From: Alphaproteobacteria bacterium
GTDB taxonomy: Bacteria > Myxococcota_A > UBA796 > GCA-2862545
Length of the DNA stretch: 64,000 nt
Direction of reading: 5' to 3'
Assembly (NCBI GenBank): GCA_020632955.1
Contig: JACKEO010000004.1
Location: 248,001-312,000, forward strand
Shown here: piece by piece, positions 17,095 to 28,636 of the stretch
Layout of the letters: each line of letters starts with the position of its first letter
Position numbering within the stretch: the first letter of the stretch is position 1
Notes under the pieces: generated by a model
Told to the model about the DNA's origin: nothing
Seen by the model: only the letters and a program-made list of their open reading frames with translations
Databases searched by the model: none
Translations under genes and position numbers: made by a program

Positions 17095-19353
17095 ATGCGT
17101 CCCGCCCTCCTCCTGCTCCTCGCCGCCTGCGCCCCGCCCGACCCCGAGGTGTGGTCGGGCCCCGAGCCCGTCCCCTTCGAGACGGCGTGGCGCAAGGCCT
17201 CGGGGCTCACCGCCGAGGCCCTCGACCTGCTGCGCTCCGAGGGGCTGCCGTGGCCCGAGGTGGGCACCGACGCCCGCGGCGTGGGCTGGGAGGACGCCCC
17301 GCTGCAGGAGGACGGCGGCTTCGGGCAGCCGGGCGGCAACGTGGCGTGGTTCGTCGCGGAGCGCGGCCTCGACCCCGGCGACCGCGCCTTCATGACCAGC
17401 GCGTCCACCTACGAGACCTACGTCGGGCCGGTCTTCCAGGCCGGCTACGTCTACGGCGACCAGCGCCACCGCGTGCCCGTGGTGTCCCGCGAGCGCGACA
17501 GCCACGTCACCGTGGCGGGCCTGGGCGGCCGCAGCGTCACCGCGCGCCTGTGGACCACCGACGCCGAGGTGGTGTTCGCCCTGTCGGACGCCTCGCCCCT
17601 GGACCTGCCCGTGGGCGACGACCGGGAGCGCTGGTTCGGCGTGCCCGTGCTCAACCTCACGCCCGAGCCGGTCACCGGCGTGTGGGCGCGCGTGATCGAG
17701 AACGACGACTTCGCCGCCACCGACACCTGGCACCCGGCCCTGCCCGCCGCGGGCGTCACCCAGGTCCCCTTCCTGCTGCAGCCGCGACGCGTGGCCGGCG
17801 AGGTGGAGGAGGTGCTCACCGCGCGCCTGCGCGTGGCCTCCCAGGACCTGGACTGGAGCTACGAGGTGGAGGTGGAGTTCCCGGCCGCCGACCCCGACGA
17901 GGCCCTCTGGGACACCTTCCTGTCGCCGATCGACGGCAGCGTGCAGTCCTACGGGGTGCGCCGCCCCGCCGACTTCGACCCCGACCGCAGCTACGGCCTC
18001 GTGCTGTCGCTGCACGGCGCCGCGGTGCAGGCCCGGGGGCAGGCCGCCGCCTACTCCGCGAAGGACTGGGCGTGGATCGTGGCCCCCACGAACCGCCACG
18101 AGTTCGGCTTCGACTGGGAGGAGTGGGGACGCTTCAACGCCCTGGCCACCCTCGACCACGCGATGGCGCTGTACGGCGCCGACCCCACGCGGGTGCACCT
18201 CACCGGCCACTCCATGGGTGGTCACGGCACTTGGCACGTGGGCGTCACCACGCCAGGACGCTTCGCCACGGTCACGGCCAGCGCCGGCTGGGAGAGCTTC
18301 TACGCCTACGGGGGCGCCGCCCGCCCCAAGGGCGCCACCGCCCGCGCCCGCGCCCACTCCGACACGCTGAAGTACCTGTCGAACCTCTCCCGGCGCGGCG
18401 CCTGGGTGATCCACGGCACGGCCGACGACAACGTCCCCTTCCGGCTCGGCCAGGCCATGTACGACGCCGTGAGCGAGGTCACCGACGACGTGCGCTTCCA
18501 CTGGCAGGAGGGCGCCGGCCACTGGTGGGATGCCGACAAGGACGAGCCCGGCGCCGACTGCGTGGACTGGGAGCCCGCCTTCGCCTGGATGGACGAGCAC
18601 CGCCTCGATCCGTGGGAGGCGGACTTCCGCTTCAAGACCCCGAGCCCGGCCTACAGCCCCACCCACAGCTTCGTCACCCTGCGCCAGCCCGAGGAGGTGG
18701 GGCGCGACCTGGTGATCGAGAGCCGGCGCACCGGCGACACCGTCACCCTCACCACGAAGAACGTGCGCGCGCTCACCCTGGACGGCCGGGCGCTCGCCGC
18801 GATCGGCGTCACCGAGGTGCTCCTCGACGGCCGCGGCGTGCCGCTCGACGACGGCCCCGTGGACGTGGGCCCCACCGAGGGGCGCTCGCCGGCGCAGTAC
18901 GGCTTCTTCAACCAGGTCTTCCGCGCCCCCACCTGCTTCGTGGTGCCCGAGGAGGAGGGCCCGCTGCGCTGGTGGGCCACCCGCGCCATCGCCTCGTGGG
19001 CCGCCCTCGCCCACGGCAGCAGCTGCATGGTCACGCCCGCCACGCTCACGCCCGAGCTCAAGCTCGAGCGCAACCTGGTGTGGGTGGGCACCGAGCCCAC
19101 CGTGCTCGGCGTGGACGTGGGCTGGGGCGAGGAGCTGCGCGTGGGCCGTCGCACCTGGAAGCAGGGCGTGCTCGCCACCATCTCCCCGCGAGGCACCCAC
19201 CTGGACCTGGTGGTGCAGGCCACGCCGGGTGCCGAGACCTGGGCCTACGGCATCCGTCCCTTCACCAGCCGCAGCGGCCAGCCCGACTGGACCGTGTGGG
19301 GCCCCGACGGCGTGAAGGCCTCCGGCATGCTCGACGTGACCTGGCGACCCTGA
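17095..19353 (+). CDS. Secreted lipoprotein esterase / alpha-beta hydrolase
   Basis: ATG at 17095 is preceded by CCGGAGGCCCG and starts MRPALLLLLAAC, a lipoprotein signal with Cys12. 752 residues. A beta-rich N-terminal half is followed by an alpha/beta hydrolase domain with LHGAAVQARG (oxyanion region), LTGHSMGGHGTW (nucleophile Ser), VIHGTADDNVPF (Asp) and QEGAGHWWD (His). This is the order of PHB-depolymerase/predicted-peptidase-type esterases. A further C-terminal beta domain contains TLTTKNVRALTLDG and ends with a segment describing PFTSRSGQPDW. It probably hydrolyses polyesters, feruloyl-type esters or peptides at the cell surface; the sequence does not decide which. Confidence 0.82.
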   Translation: MRPALLLLLAACAPPDPEVWSGPEPVPFETAWRKASGLTAEALDLLRSEGLPWPEVGTDARGVGWEDAPLQEDGGFGQPGGNVAWFVAERGLDPGDRAFMTSASTYETYVGPVFQAGYVYGDQRHRVPVVSRERDSHVTVAGLGGRSVTARLWTTDAEVVFALSDASPLDLPVGDDRERWFGVPVLNLTPEPVTGVWARVIENDDFAATDTWHPALPAAGVTQVPFLLQPRRVAGEVEEVLTARLRVASQDLDWSYEVEVEFPAADPDEALWDTFLSPIDGSVQSYGVRRPADFDPDRSYGLVLSLHGAAVQARGQAAAYSAKDWAWIVAPTNRHEFGFDWEEWGRFNALATLDHAMALYGADPTRVHLTGHSMGGHGTWHVGVTTPGRFATVTASAGWESFYAYGGAARPKGATARARAHSDTLKYLSNLSRRGAWVIHGTADDNVPFRLGQAMYDAVSEVTDDVRFHWQEGAGHWWDADKDEPGADCVDWEPAFAWMDEHRLDPWEADFRFKTPSPAYSPTHSFVTLRQPEEVGRDLVIESRRTGDTVTLTTKNVRALTLDGRALAAIGVTEVLLDGRGVPLDDGPVDVGPTEGRSPAQYGFFNQVFRAPTCFVVPEEEGPLRWWATRAIASWAALAHGSSCMVTPATLTPELKLERNLVWVGTEPTVLGVDVGWGEELRVGRRTWKQGVLATISPRGTHLDLVVQATPGAETWAYGIRPFTSRSGQPDWTVWGPDGVKASGMLDVTWRP

Positions 19354-19431
19354 AGCGACGCAGCCCCCACCTCACCCGCGCGGATCGCGTCGCGCGGTGC
19401 CAGGATGGCGTGTCGCCCAGGGGGGGAGGCC

Positions 19432-21846
19432 ATGATCCGCGCACGCGCCACCCGGCCGCTCGTCGCCGCGCTGGTGTTCGCCTGTGCGCCCGCGGGGCCC
19501 GAGGCGACGGACCTGCCCACCCCGCCGACGCCCTTCGACAGCGCCCCCGCACAGGCCGACGGTCGACTCGACCTGCCGGACGTCTGGTCACCCGGCGGGG
19601 CGGACGCCGATGCCGACGGGCACCTGGCCGACCGGGACTGCGACGACACCGACCCCGCGGTGCACCCCGGCGCGGTGGAGCGCTGCAACGGGCGCGACGA
19701 CGACTGCGACGGGCACCTCGACGCCGACGACCCCGACTTCGTCGGCGCCCGCTTCACCTGGTGGCCCGACCGGGACGGCGACGGCTTCGGCGACACGGCG
19801 GCCGCCCCCCTCGTCACGTGCCGGATCCCCGACGGCGCCTGGTCGCTCGTGGGCGGCGACTGCGACGACGAGGAGGACGAGGTCGCGCCCCCGCGCACCG
19901 AGCTGTGCAACGGCCGCGACGACGACTGCGACGGCCTCGTCGACTTCGACGACCCCGACCTCGAGGCCGCGTCGACCACCTGGTGGCCCGACCTGGATCG
20001 GGACGGCTGGGGCGACGACCGCCAGCCCTCCGTGCGCGCCTGCGTCCGCCCCACGCCGCAGTGGAGCACCCGGCCCGGGGACTGCGACGACACGCGGCGG
20101 GAGGCCCACCCCGACGCCGGCGAGTCCTGCAACGACCTCGACGACGACTGCGACGGCCTCGTCGACCTGCAGGACCCCGACATCCGTCCCACGGCCGAGC
20201 GGTGCAACGGCCTCGACGACGACTGCGACGGCGGCGCCGACGACCTCGACCCCGACGGCCCGCCGGTGAACGACCGCGACATCGTCGAGGTGTACTGGGA
20301 TCGCGACGGCGACCTGTCGGCCGACTCCGGTCCGCAGCTGCGGTGCGCCCCGCTCCCCGGCCAGGTGCGGGCCGACGCCGGGGTGCTCCTGTCGTACCTC
20401 GACTGCGACGACCAGGACCCCAGCCGCGCGCCGCACCACGTCGACACCGTCTGCGACGGCCACGACGCGGCCTGCCGCGGCCCGGTGGAACGCACGGTGG
20501 CGACCCAGGACGACCTCGCCCCGGCGCTCGAGGCCCTCGCCGACGGCGGCACCCTCTGCCTCGGCCCGGGCGCCTTCCGCGGCACCCTGGTGGCCGACGG
20601 GTCCCTGGGCGTGGTGGGCGCGGGCAGCGACGCCACCACCTGGGTGGCGCGCGAGACGACCCAGCGCATGATCGGCGCCACCGGACGCCTGTCGCTGGTG
20701 GGCCTCACGCTCGACGGCGAGGGCCGGCCCGTGGAAGGCGGGGCGGAGGGCCTGGGAGGCCTGCACGCGCGTGACGTGGTGGTGACCCACCTCGGGTGCG
20801 CGGCGGAGACCTGCCTGGGCCATGGGCTGCTGCTCGGCCCCAGCACGTCCTCCCCGGTGGGCAAGGCCAAGGCGGGCAAGGACCTCGTGCTCCAGGACGT
20901 GCGCATCGAGGACGTCTGGAGCGTGCACGGCGCGTCCACCGTGCAGGGCCTGGGCCTCTGGGCGGACGCGTGGTCGGCCTCGCTCGACGGGGTGGAGGTG
21001 CGGGGCATCGTGGCGGTCTCCCCCCCCGGCGGGCCCGCACCCGTCACCTGGAGCGCCGTGGCCCTGCGCGTGGGCGCGCTGCAGCCGAGCCCCGTGCCCT
21101 CCGGTCAGGTGACCGTGGAGGACGTCACGGTGAACGCCGCGCCCACCGTGGACCTGGTGTCGGGTGCCGTGGAGCTCGCCCTGCCCGACCCGCCACCGCT
21201 GCGGGTGCGCCACGTGCTCCTCCGCACGGCCGGACGGGCCTACGCCGCCCCCGTCACCTTCCGGCTCCCCAGCCAGGGCGCGTGGAGCGTGACGCAGGTC
21301 GACCTCCGGGACCTGCGCCTGGAGGCCCGGACCTTCTCGGCGTCCGGCCTGTACGTGCTGGGCAACGCGGGCAGCGTGGTCTCCCACGCGGTCGTGGCGG
21401 GCGTCGACGCGCGCGCCGAGCAAGGGGTCCCCGGCGCAGTGGTGCAGGTGGACGGTGCCGAGACGCACAACCTCACGATCGTCGGCACCCACACCGAGAC
21501 CACCGTGGGCGCGGTGCAGTGGGCCGGCTTCGCGGGGTCGCGCACGATCCGCTCGTCGGCCTTCGTCGACGTGACCTGGTCCACGGCCCAGCCGATCACG
21601 AGCCCCGAGCCCCTCGCGGCCGGCACGATCGCCTGCCACGCCTACGCCACGTCCGGCACGCCCTCCACGGCCGGCACCACCCCGCCGCGCTTCGTCGACT
21701 GGGACCCGGCACGCCCCGCCGTCGACTGGGACCTGCACCTCGCGCCGGGCTCGCCCCTGCGCGACGCCGGCGACATCCGCTTCCCCGACCCCGACGGCAG
21801 CGCGCCCGACATCGGCGCGTACAGCGGCGACCTGGAGGACTGGTAG
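19432..21846 (+). CDS. MopE-type Asp/Cys-repeat lipoprotein, paralogue of the one at 7202-9757
   Basis: ATG at 19432 follows GGGGGAGGCC; the signal MIRARATRPLVAALVFAC ends in a lipobox. 804 residues. Four repeats carry CNGRDDDCDGHLDADDP or close variants, each preceded by a DCDD/DCDDT motif and by WWPDRDGDGFGD-type acidic loops, which probably bind calcium. After CDGHDAAC and GGTLCLGPGAF the chain becomes strand-rich and beta-helix-like (VVVTHLGCAAETCLGHG, VLQDVRIEDVW), ending DIGAYSGDLEDW. Domain order and junction motifs match the paralogue about 10 kb upstream, while the sequences have diverged well beyond recent duplication. Outer-surface location expected; function unknown. Confidence 0.82.
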   Translation: MIRARATRPLVAALVFACAPAGPEATDLPTPPTPFDSAPAQADGRLDLPDVWSPGGADADADGHLADRDCDDTDPAVHPGAVERCNGRDDDCDGHLDADDPDFVGARFTWWPDRDGDGFGDTAAAPLVTCRIPDGAWSLVGGDCDDEEDEVAPPRTELCNGRDDDCDGLVDFDDPDLEAASTTWWPDLDRDGWGDDRQPSVRACVRPTPQWSTRPGDCDDTRREAHPDAGESCNDLDDDCDGLVDLQDPDIRPTAERCNGLDDDCDGGADDLDPDGPPVNDRDIVEVYWDRDGDLSADSGPQLRCAPLPGQVRADAGVLLSYLDCDDQDPSRAPHHVDTVCDGHDAACRGPVERTVATQDDLAPALEALADGGTLCLGPGAFRGTLVADGSLGVVGAGSDATTWVARETTQRMIGATGRLSLVGLTLDGEGRPVEGGAEGLGGLHARDVVVTHLGCAAETCLGHGLLLGPSTSSPVGKAKAGKDLVLQDVRIEDVWSVHGASTVQGLGLWADAWSASLDGVEVRGIVAVSPPGGPAPVTWSAVALRVGALQPSPVPSGQVTVEDVTVNAAPTVDLVSGAVELALPDPPPLRVRHVLLRTAGRAYAAPVTFRLPSQGAWSVTQVDLRDLRLEARTFSASGLYVLGNAGSVVSHAVVAGVDARAEQGVPGAVVQVDGAETHNLTIVGTHTETTVGAVQWAGFAGSRTIRSSAFVDVTWSTAQPITSPEPLAAGTIACHAYATSGTPSTAGTTPPRFVDWDPARPAVDWDLHLAPGSPLRDAGDIRFPDPDGSAPDIGAYSGDLEDW

Positions 21847-21856
21847 GCGCGGTGCC

Positions 21857-22849
21857 CTACCGCCCCGCCTCCCTCGCCTTCTGCCGCTCCTCCTTGGCCT
21901 TCAGCCGCTCCTGCTTCCGGAAGTACGGCCGGAAGAGGAAGTTGCTGCGGATCGCCACGAGGTCCTCGTTGAGCAGCACCGTGGCCTCCTGGAGGTTGGC
22001 CAGCATCTCCTTGACGTCGCCGCCGGACTCACGGTCGGAGAGCAGCACGCCGATGGGGGTGCTCGGGTCGCTGGCGTCGGCGGCGAGGCCCTCGGCGATC
22101 TCGGAGGCCTTGGCGGCGGTGGCGGCCAGGTCGTCCACCGCGGCGCGCACCGACGGCAGGATCTCCTGGTCGTGGACCAGCTCGTACGGCAGCTGCCCGG
22201 GCTGCTCGAGCTGGGCGGTGAAGCGGGTGAGCGAGGCGGCCATCGTGCGGGCGTGGGCCGACGCGGCGCGCACGTCGGCCACGGCGGCCTGGGCGTCGGC
22301 GAACAGCGTGTCGTCCTGCAGCAGCTTGCCGAGGTTGCCCTCGCCGGCGCGCACGCGGGCGGTGATCGCCTTGATGTCGTCGGTGATCGCGACGAGGTTC
22401 TGGTTGTTGACCTGCAGGGTCTCGAGGATCTCGGCGGTGGACACGGCGTCGCCCACCTCGAGCACGCTGCCGTCCTCCACCGATGGGCCCGCGGGCGTGC
22501 CGCCCTTGAGCTGCACGATCGGGTTGCCGATGAGGCCGTCGGACCCGATGGTGGCCTTGGCGTCCGCCGGGATGAAGGGCACCATGGGCTCGCTGAGCAG
22601 CAGCGTGGCCTGCACCTTGCCGCCGTCCACGAAGGCCAGCGCGTCCACCTGGCCCACGCGCAGGCCGCGGGTCCACACGTTGTCGCCCGCCGCCAGGCCG
22701 CCCACGTCGTCGAAGAGCACGCGCACCGTGATCTTGGGCGAGAAGGCGTCCTGCAGCGTGCCCACGGCCAGGATGGCCATGCCGAAGACCACGACGCCGA
22801 AGGTCACGAACAGGCCCACGTAGACGGTCTGCCGGGTGGGGGTGCTCAT
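21857..22849 (-). CDS. mlaD: MCE-domain lipid-transport substrate-binding protein (MlaD-like)
   Basis: 330 residues. An N-terminal membrane anchor (VYVGLFVTFGVVVFGMAILAV, about residues 9-29) is followed by one MCE domain (ITVRVLFDDVGGLAAGDNV to IVQLKGGTPAG) and a long helical tail with alternating hydrophobic residues, ending in a very basic stretch. Such proteins form periplasmic hexamers that pass phospholipids between the inner membrane transporter and the outer membrane. The start codon overlaps the end of the ATPase gene by four bases, and the order permease-ATPase-MCE is standard. A separate MlaB (STAS) or MlaC is not found here, as in many Mce systems outside Enterobacteria. Confidence 0.88.
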   Translation of the reverse strand: MSTPTRQTVYVGLFVTFGVVVFGMAILAVGTLQDAFSPKITVRVLFDDVGGLAAGDNVWTRGLRVGQVDALAFVDGGKVQATLLLSEPMVPFIPADAKATIGSDGLIGNPIVQLKGGTPAGPSVEDGSVLEVGDAVSTAEILETLQVNNQNLVAITDDIKAITARVRAGEGNLGKLLQDDTLFADAQAAVADVRAASAHARTMAASLTRFTAQLEQPGQLPYELVHDQEILPSVRAAVDDLAATAAKASEIAEGLAADASDPSTPIGVLLSDRESGGDVKEMLANLQEATVLLNEDLVAIRSNFLFRPYFRKQERLKAKEERQKAREAGR

Positions 22850-23574
22850 GGGGAGGCCTCGTCGGTGAAGTTGTAGGCGTAGAAGGACCGGACCTGCGGG
22901 TGGTCCATCGCGAACAGCTCGTCGAAGGTGCCGCCGCCGAGGATCCGCCCGTCGATGAGCATGGCGACGCGGTCGCCCACGTGCTTCGCCGACGCCAGGT
23001 CGTGCGTGATGACGATGGCGCTGGTGTGGTGGGTCTCGCGCACCTGCACGATGAGGTCGTTGATCTCGCCGCAGGTGAGCGGGTCGAGGCCCGCCGTGGG
23101 CTCGTCGTACAGCATCACCTCGGGCTCGAGGATGAGCGCCCGCGCGATGCCCACGCGCTTCTGCTGCCCGCCCGACAGCTCGGCCGGCATCTGGGGCTTG
23201 GCGTGCAGCAGGCCCACCGACTCCAGGGCGGCGTCCACCCGGTCGGCCACCTCGCCGCGCGACACCCGCTTGTCGTTCATCACCAGCGGGAAGGCCACGT
23301 TCTCGGCGATCGTCATGCTGTCGTACAGCGCGCTGTGCTGGAAGGAGTAGCCGATGCGCACGCGCAGGGCGTCGAGCTGCCGCACCGTCAGCGAGCCCAC
23401 CTCCTGGCCGAGCACGTGCACGGTGCCCTCGTCCACGCGCAGCAGGCCCACCACGGTCTTGGTGAGCACCGACTTGCCCGTGCCCGACTTGCCCAGCACC
23501 ACCACGGTCTCGGACCGGTGCACGTCCAGGTCGACGCCCCGCAGGATGGGGCGGTCGCCGAAGGACTTCTTCAC
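22846..23574 (-). CDS. mlaF: ABC transporter ATPase of the Mla-type lipid transport system
   Basis: Energises retrograde or anterograde phospholipid movement with the permease and MCE protein. Walker A GKSGTGKS (28-35), Q-loop Gln79, signature LSGGQQKR (133-140), Walker B VMLYDEPTAGLD (153-164) and the switch His in ITHD are all present. The start is a puzzle: translation in frame before the GTG at 23574 reads DPAIRIRG, the conserved first beta-strand of the fold, yet no ATG, GTG or TTG exists between it and an upstream in-frame TGA. Either the protein starts at this GTG without that strand, or a non-standard start codon is used. 43 bp downstream of the permease gene. Confidence 0.9.
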   Translation of the reverse strand: MKKSFGDRPILRGVDLDVHRSETVVVLGKSGTGKSVLTKTVVGLLRVDEGTVHVLGQEVGSLTVRQLDALRVRIGYSFQHSALYDSMTIAENVAFPLVMNDKRVSRGEVADRVDAALESVGLLHAKPQMPAELSGGQQKRVGIARALILEPEVMLYDEPTAGLDPLTCGEINDLIVQVRETHHTSAIVITHDLASAKHVGDRVAMLIDGRILGGGTFDELFAMDHPQVRSFYAYNFTDEASP

Positions 23575-23617
23575 GCCACGGATGCGGATGGCGGGATCGG
23601 CGGGTGCGTCGTGGATG

Positions 23618-24409
23618 TCAGTCTCCCCGCAGGGCGCCGATCACCTGCACGATCAGCGCCTCCTCGATGAAGATCGCGAACATCGAGAGCACGACGGCCG
23701 CGTTCGCCGCGCGCCCCACCCCCCGGGTGCCGCCGCTCGCGTGGTAGCCCTGGTAGCAGCTGATGATGCCGATGGTGAAGCCGAAGACCACGGCGCGCAC
23801 GAGCAGCGACCAGAGGTCGAGGAAGGAGATCTGGTCGAAGCCGTCCCACACGTAGGCCGGCAGGCTGGTGCGCTCGTGGGCCGCCACGTTCAGGAAGGAC
23901 CCCGTCATCGCCACGATGCCGCTGAACATGGTGAGCGTGGGGATCATGAAGGTGGTGGCCAGCGTGCGGGTGAACACCAGGTACTTGAAGGGGTTGATCG
24001 CCGAGACCTCCATCGCGTCGATCTGCTCGGTGACCCGCATGGAGCCGAGCTCCGCCCCGATGTGCGACCCCACGCGACCCGAGCAGATCAGCGCCGTGAC
24101 CAGCGGGGCCAGCGCACGCACGATGGCGATGGTGATCAGCGACGGCAGCCACGACGACGCGCCGAAGGAGGCGAGCGAGGGCCGCGACTGCGTGGTGAAC
24201 ACGAAGCCCACCACGAAGGCCGTCAGCGAGATCAGCGGCAGCGACCGCACGCCGATCTCCATGCACTGCTCGACGAAGGCCCGCGGGTGCCACGGCGGAC
24301 GCACCAGCTCCACGAAGAAGCGCGCCGTGAAGCTGGCGAAGTCGTACACGCCGACCGCGAAGCGATCGACGGCGGGGGTGATCACGGCGCGGGAGGCGGC
24401 GGCAGGCAT
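23618..24409 (-). CDS. mlaE: Mla-type ABC permease (MlaE family)
   Basis: About 263 residues from the ATG at 24409, the length usual for MlaE. An ATG at 24544 would add 45 Pro/Gly-rich residues unlike any family member. No clear ribosome binding site precedes 24409, so the start is uncertain. Family features: an amphipathic N-terminal helix, the LISLTAFVVGFVFTTQS segment, the GRVGSHIGAELGSMRVTEQIDAMEVSAINPF region (the conserved ELGTMRVTEQIDAL motif) and several membrane spans. First gene of the leftward mlaE-mlaF-mlaD operon. It is divergent from the glutamate dehydrogenase gene. Confidence 0.88.
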   Translation of the reverse strand: MPAAASRAVITPAVDRFAVGVYDFASFTARFFVELVRPPWHPRAFVEQCMEIGVRSLPLISLTAFVVGFVFTTQSRPSLASFGASSWLPSLITIAIVRALAPLVTALICSGRVGSHIGAELGSMRVTEQIDAMEVSAINPFKYLVFTRTLATTFMIPTLTMFSGIVAMTGSFLNVAAHERTSLPAYVWDGFDQISFLDLWSLLVRAVVFGFTIGIISCYQGYHASGGTRGVGRAANAAVVLSMFAIFIEEALIVQVIGALRGD

Positions 24410-24561
24410 CGGGGAGGACGACCCGGGGGCGACGGGTGTCTGTGGCACGGGGCGGGGGAGGGTGCACGTGGCGTGGACGGGTGGTGGCACCCCCCCACCT
24501 TCCCCATTGCCGCCCGGCCCTCCGCCCGGTACGGAGCCCGCCACCCGAGGCTCCCGCCCCC

Positions 24562-27411
<2,850 letters not shown>

Positions 27412-27433
27412 ACTCCCCGCACGGGAGTCGAAC

Positions 27434-28636
27434 GTGCGCCACCTCCTCCTCACCGCGGCGATGGCCGCCTGCGCCGCCCCCGAAGACGTCCCCGACGAGC
27501 TCACCGGGCCCGCGCGCCTGGCCGCCGACCTGGGCCTCGACGTGCACCTGGGCCAGGCCGTGGCCGCCGAGGTCGACACCGAGGACGGCGTCACCACCAC
27601 CACCTTCGCCGACGACAGCGGGCCGCTGTGTCTGCGCGGCGGGCCCTTCCGCGCCGCCACGCGCCCCGGTCCGTCCGACGACCTGCTGATCTTCCTGCAG
27701 GGCGGCGGCGCCTGCTGGTCGGACTTCTGCCTCGCCGTGAACCAGGCGCCCCCCGGCATGCCCGGCGTGGACGCCCTGCTCCCCGACCTGGAGGCCAACC
27801 CCTTCCGCGCGATGGACGTGGCCTACGCCCCCTACTGCGACGCCTCGCTCTTCTCGGGCCGCGCCGACCTCGACGACGACGGCGACGGCACCCCCGACCG
27901 CTTCCACCGCGGCCTGCAGAACCTGAGCGCCACCCTCGACCTCGCCGTGGCCGCCTTCCCCGACCCGCCGCGGGTGGTGCTCGCGGGCTCGTCGGGCGGG
28001 GGCTACGGCACGATCCTCGGCGCCCTGCTCGTGCGGCGCGTCTTCCCCGACGCCGAGCTGGTGGTGCTCGCCGACTCGGGCTCCGGCGTGGCCCGCGGCG
28101 CGGCCGACCCCGGCTTCGTGCGCGGTCTCCTCGAGGAGCAGGGCTCCCTGGGCTTCGTGCCCCCCGACTGCGTCGGCTGCATCGACGACGGCCACGTCAC
28201 CGGGCTCCTCCACTGGACCCTGGAGCGCGACCCCACCCTGCGCATCGGCCTGTTCTCGAGCTGGTACGACAGCATCATCGGCGACGTCTTCCTGCGGGTG
28301 GCGCCCGAGGCCTTCCGCGACGAGCTCGCCGCGCAGACCGACGCCCTGCACGCCGCCTTCCCGGACCGCTACCGGCGCTTCCTGGTGGACGGGCGCACCC
28401 ACACCACCCTGCTGGGCGACCCCACGGGCATCATCGGGTCGGACCTCGGCGCGGTGGAGCTGCCGCCCGGTGCCCTGGACCTGCGCGAGCTCGACATCGG
28501 CGAGCTCGACACCACGGCCGTGGGCGATCTGGCCTTCTCCACCTGGGCCCAGGCCCTCGTGGACGGCGACCTCGGCGTGTGGGTGGACACCGTGGAGCCC
28601 GCCGGCGCCCCGCCAGGCGACGAGGAGCCCCCGTGA
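27434..28636 (+). CDS. Pectinacetylesterase/Notum-family lipoprotein
   Basis: GTG start at 27434 with GGGAG seven bases upstream; signal VRHLLLTAAMAAC with a lipobox Cys. 400 residues. LLIFLQGGGACWSDFC is the hallmark oxyanion region of the PAE family (plant pectin acetylesterases, animal Notum), VVLAGSSGGGYGT carries the nucleophile Ser, and FLVDGRTHTT the probable catalytic His. The second cysteine pair CVGC fits a disulfide. It deacetylates an ester at the cell surface; in Notum-type relatives the substrate can be a fatty acyl group, so pectin is not implied. The stop overlaps the GTG of cydA by four bases, an unexpected partner for a respiratory operon. Confidence 0.82.
   Translation: MRHLLLTAAMAACAAPEDVPDELTGPARLAADLGLDVHLGQAVAAEVDTEDGVTTTTFADDSGPLCLRGGPFRAATRPGPSDDLLIFLQGGGACWSDFCLAVNQAPPGMPGVDALLPDLEANPFRAMDVAYAPYCDASLFSGRADLDDDGDGTPDRFHRGLQNLSATLDLAVAAFPDPPRVVLAGSSGGGYGTILGALLVRRVFPDAELVVLADSGSGVARGAADPGFVRGLLEEQGSLGFVPPDCVGCIDDGHVTGLLHWTLERDPTLRIGLFSSWYDSIIGDVFLRVAPEAFRDELAAQTDALHAAFPDRYRRFLVDGRTHTTLLGDPTGIIGSDLGAVELPPGALDLRELDIGELDTTAVGDLAFSTWAQALVDGDLGVWVDTVEPAGAPPGDEEPP

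Noticed and set aside
24410..24544. N-terminal extension of the MlaE-type permease to an upstream ATG
   Set aside because: Adds 45 Pro/Gly-rich residues unlike the family and overlaps the divergent promoter region; the ATG at 24409 gives the usual length.
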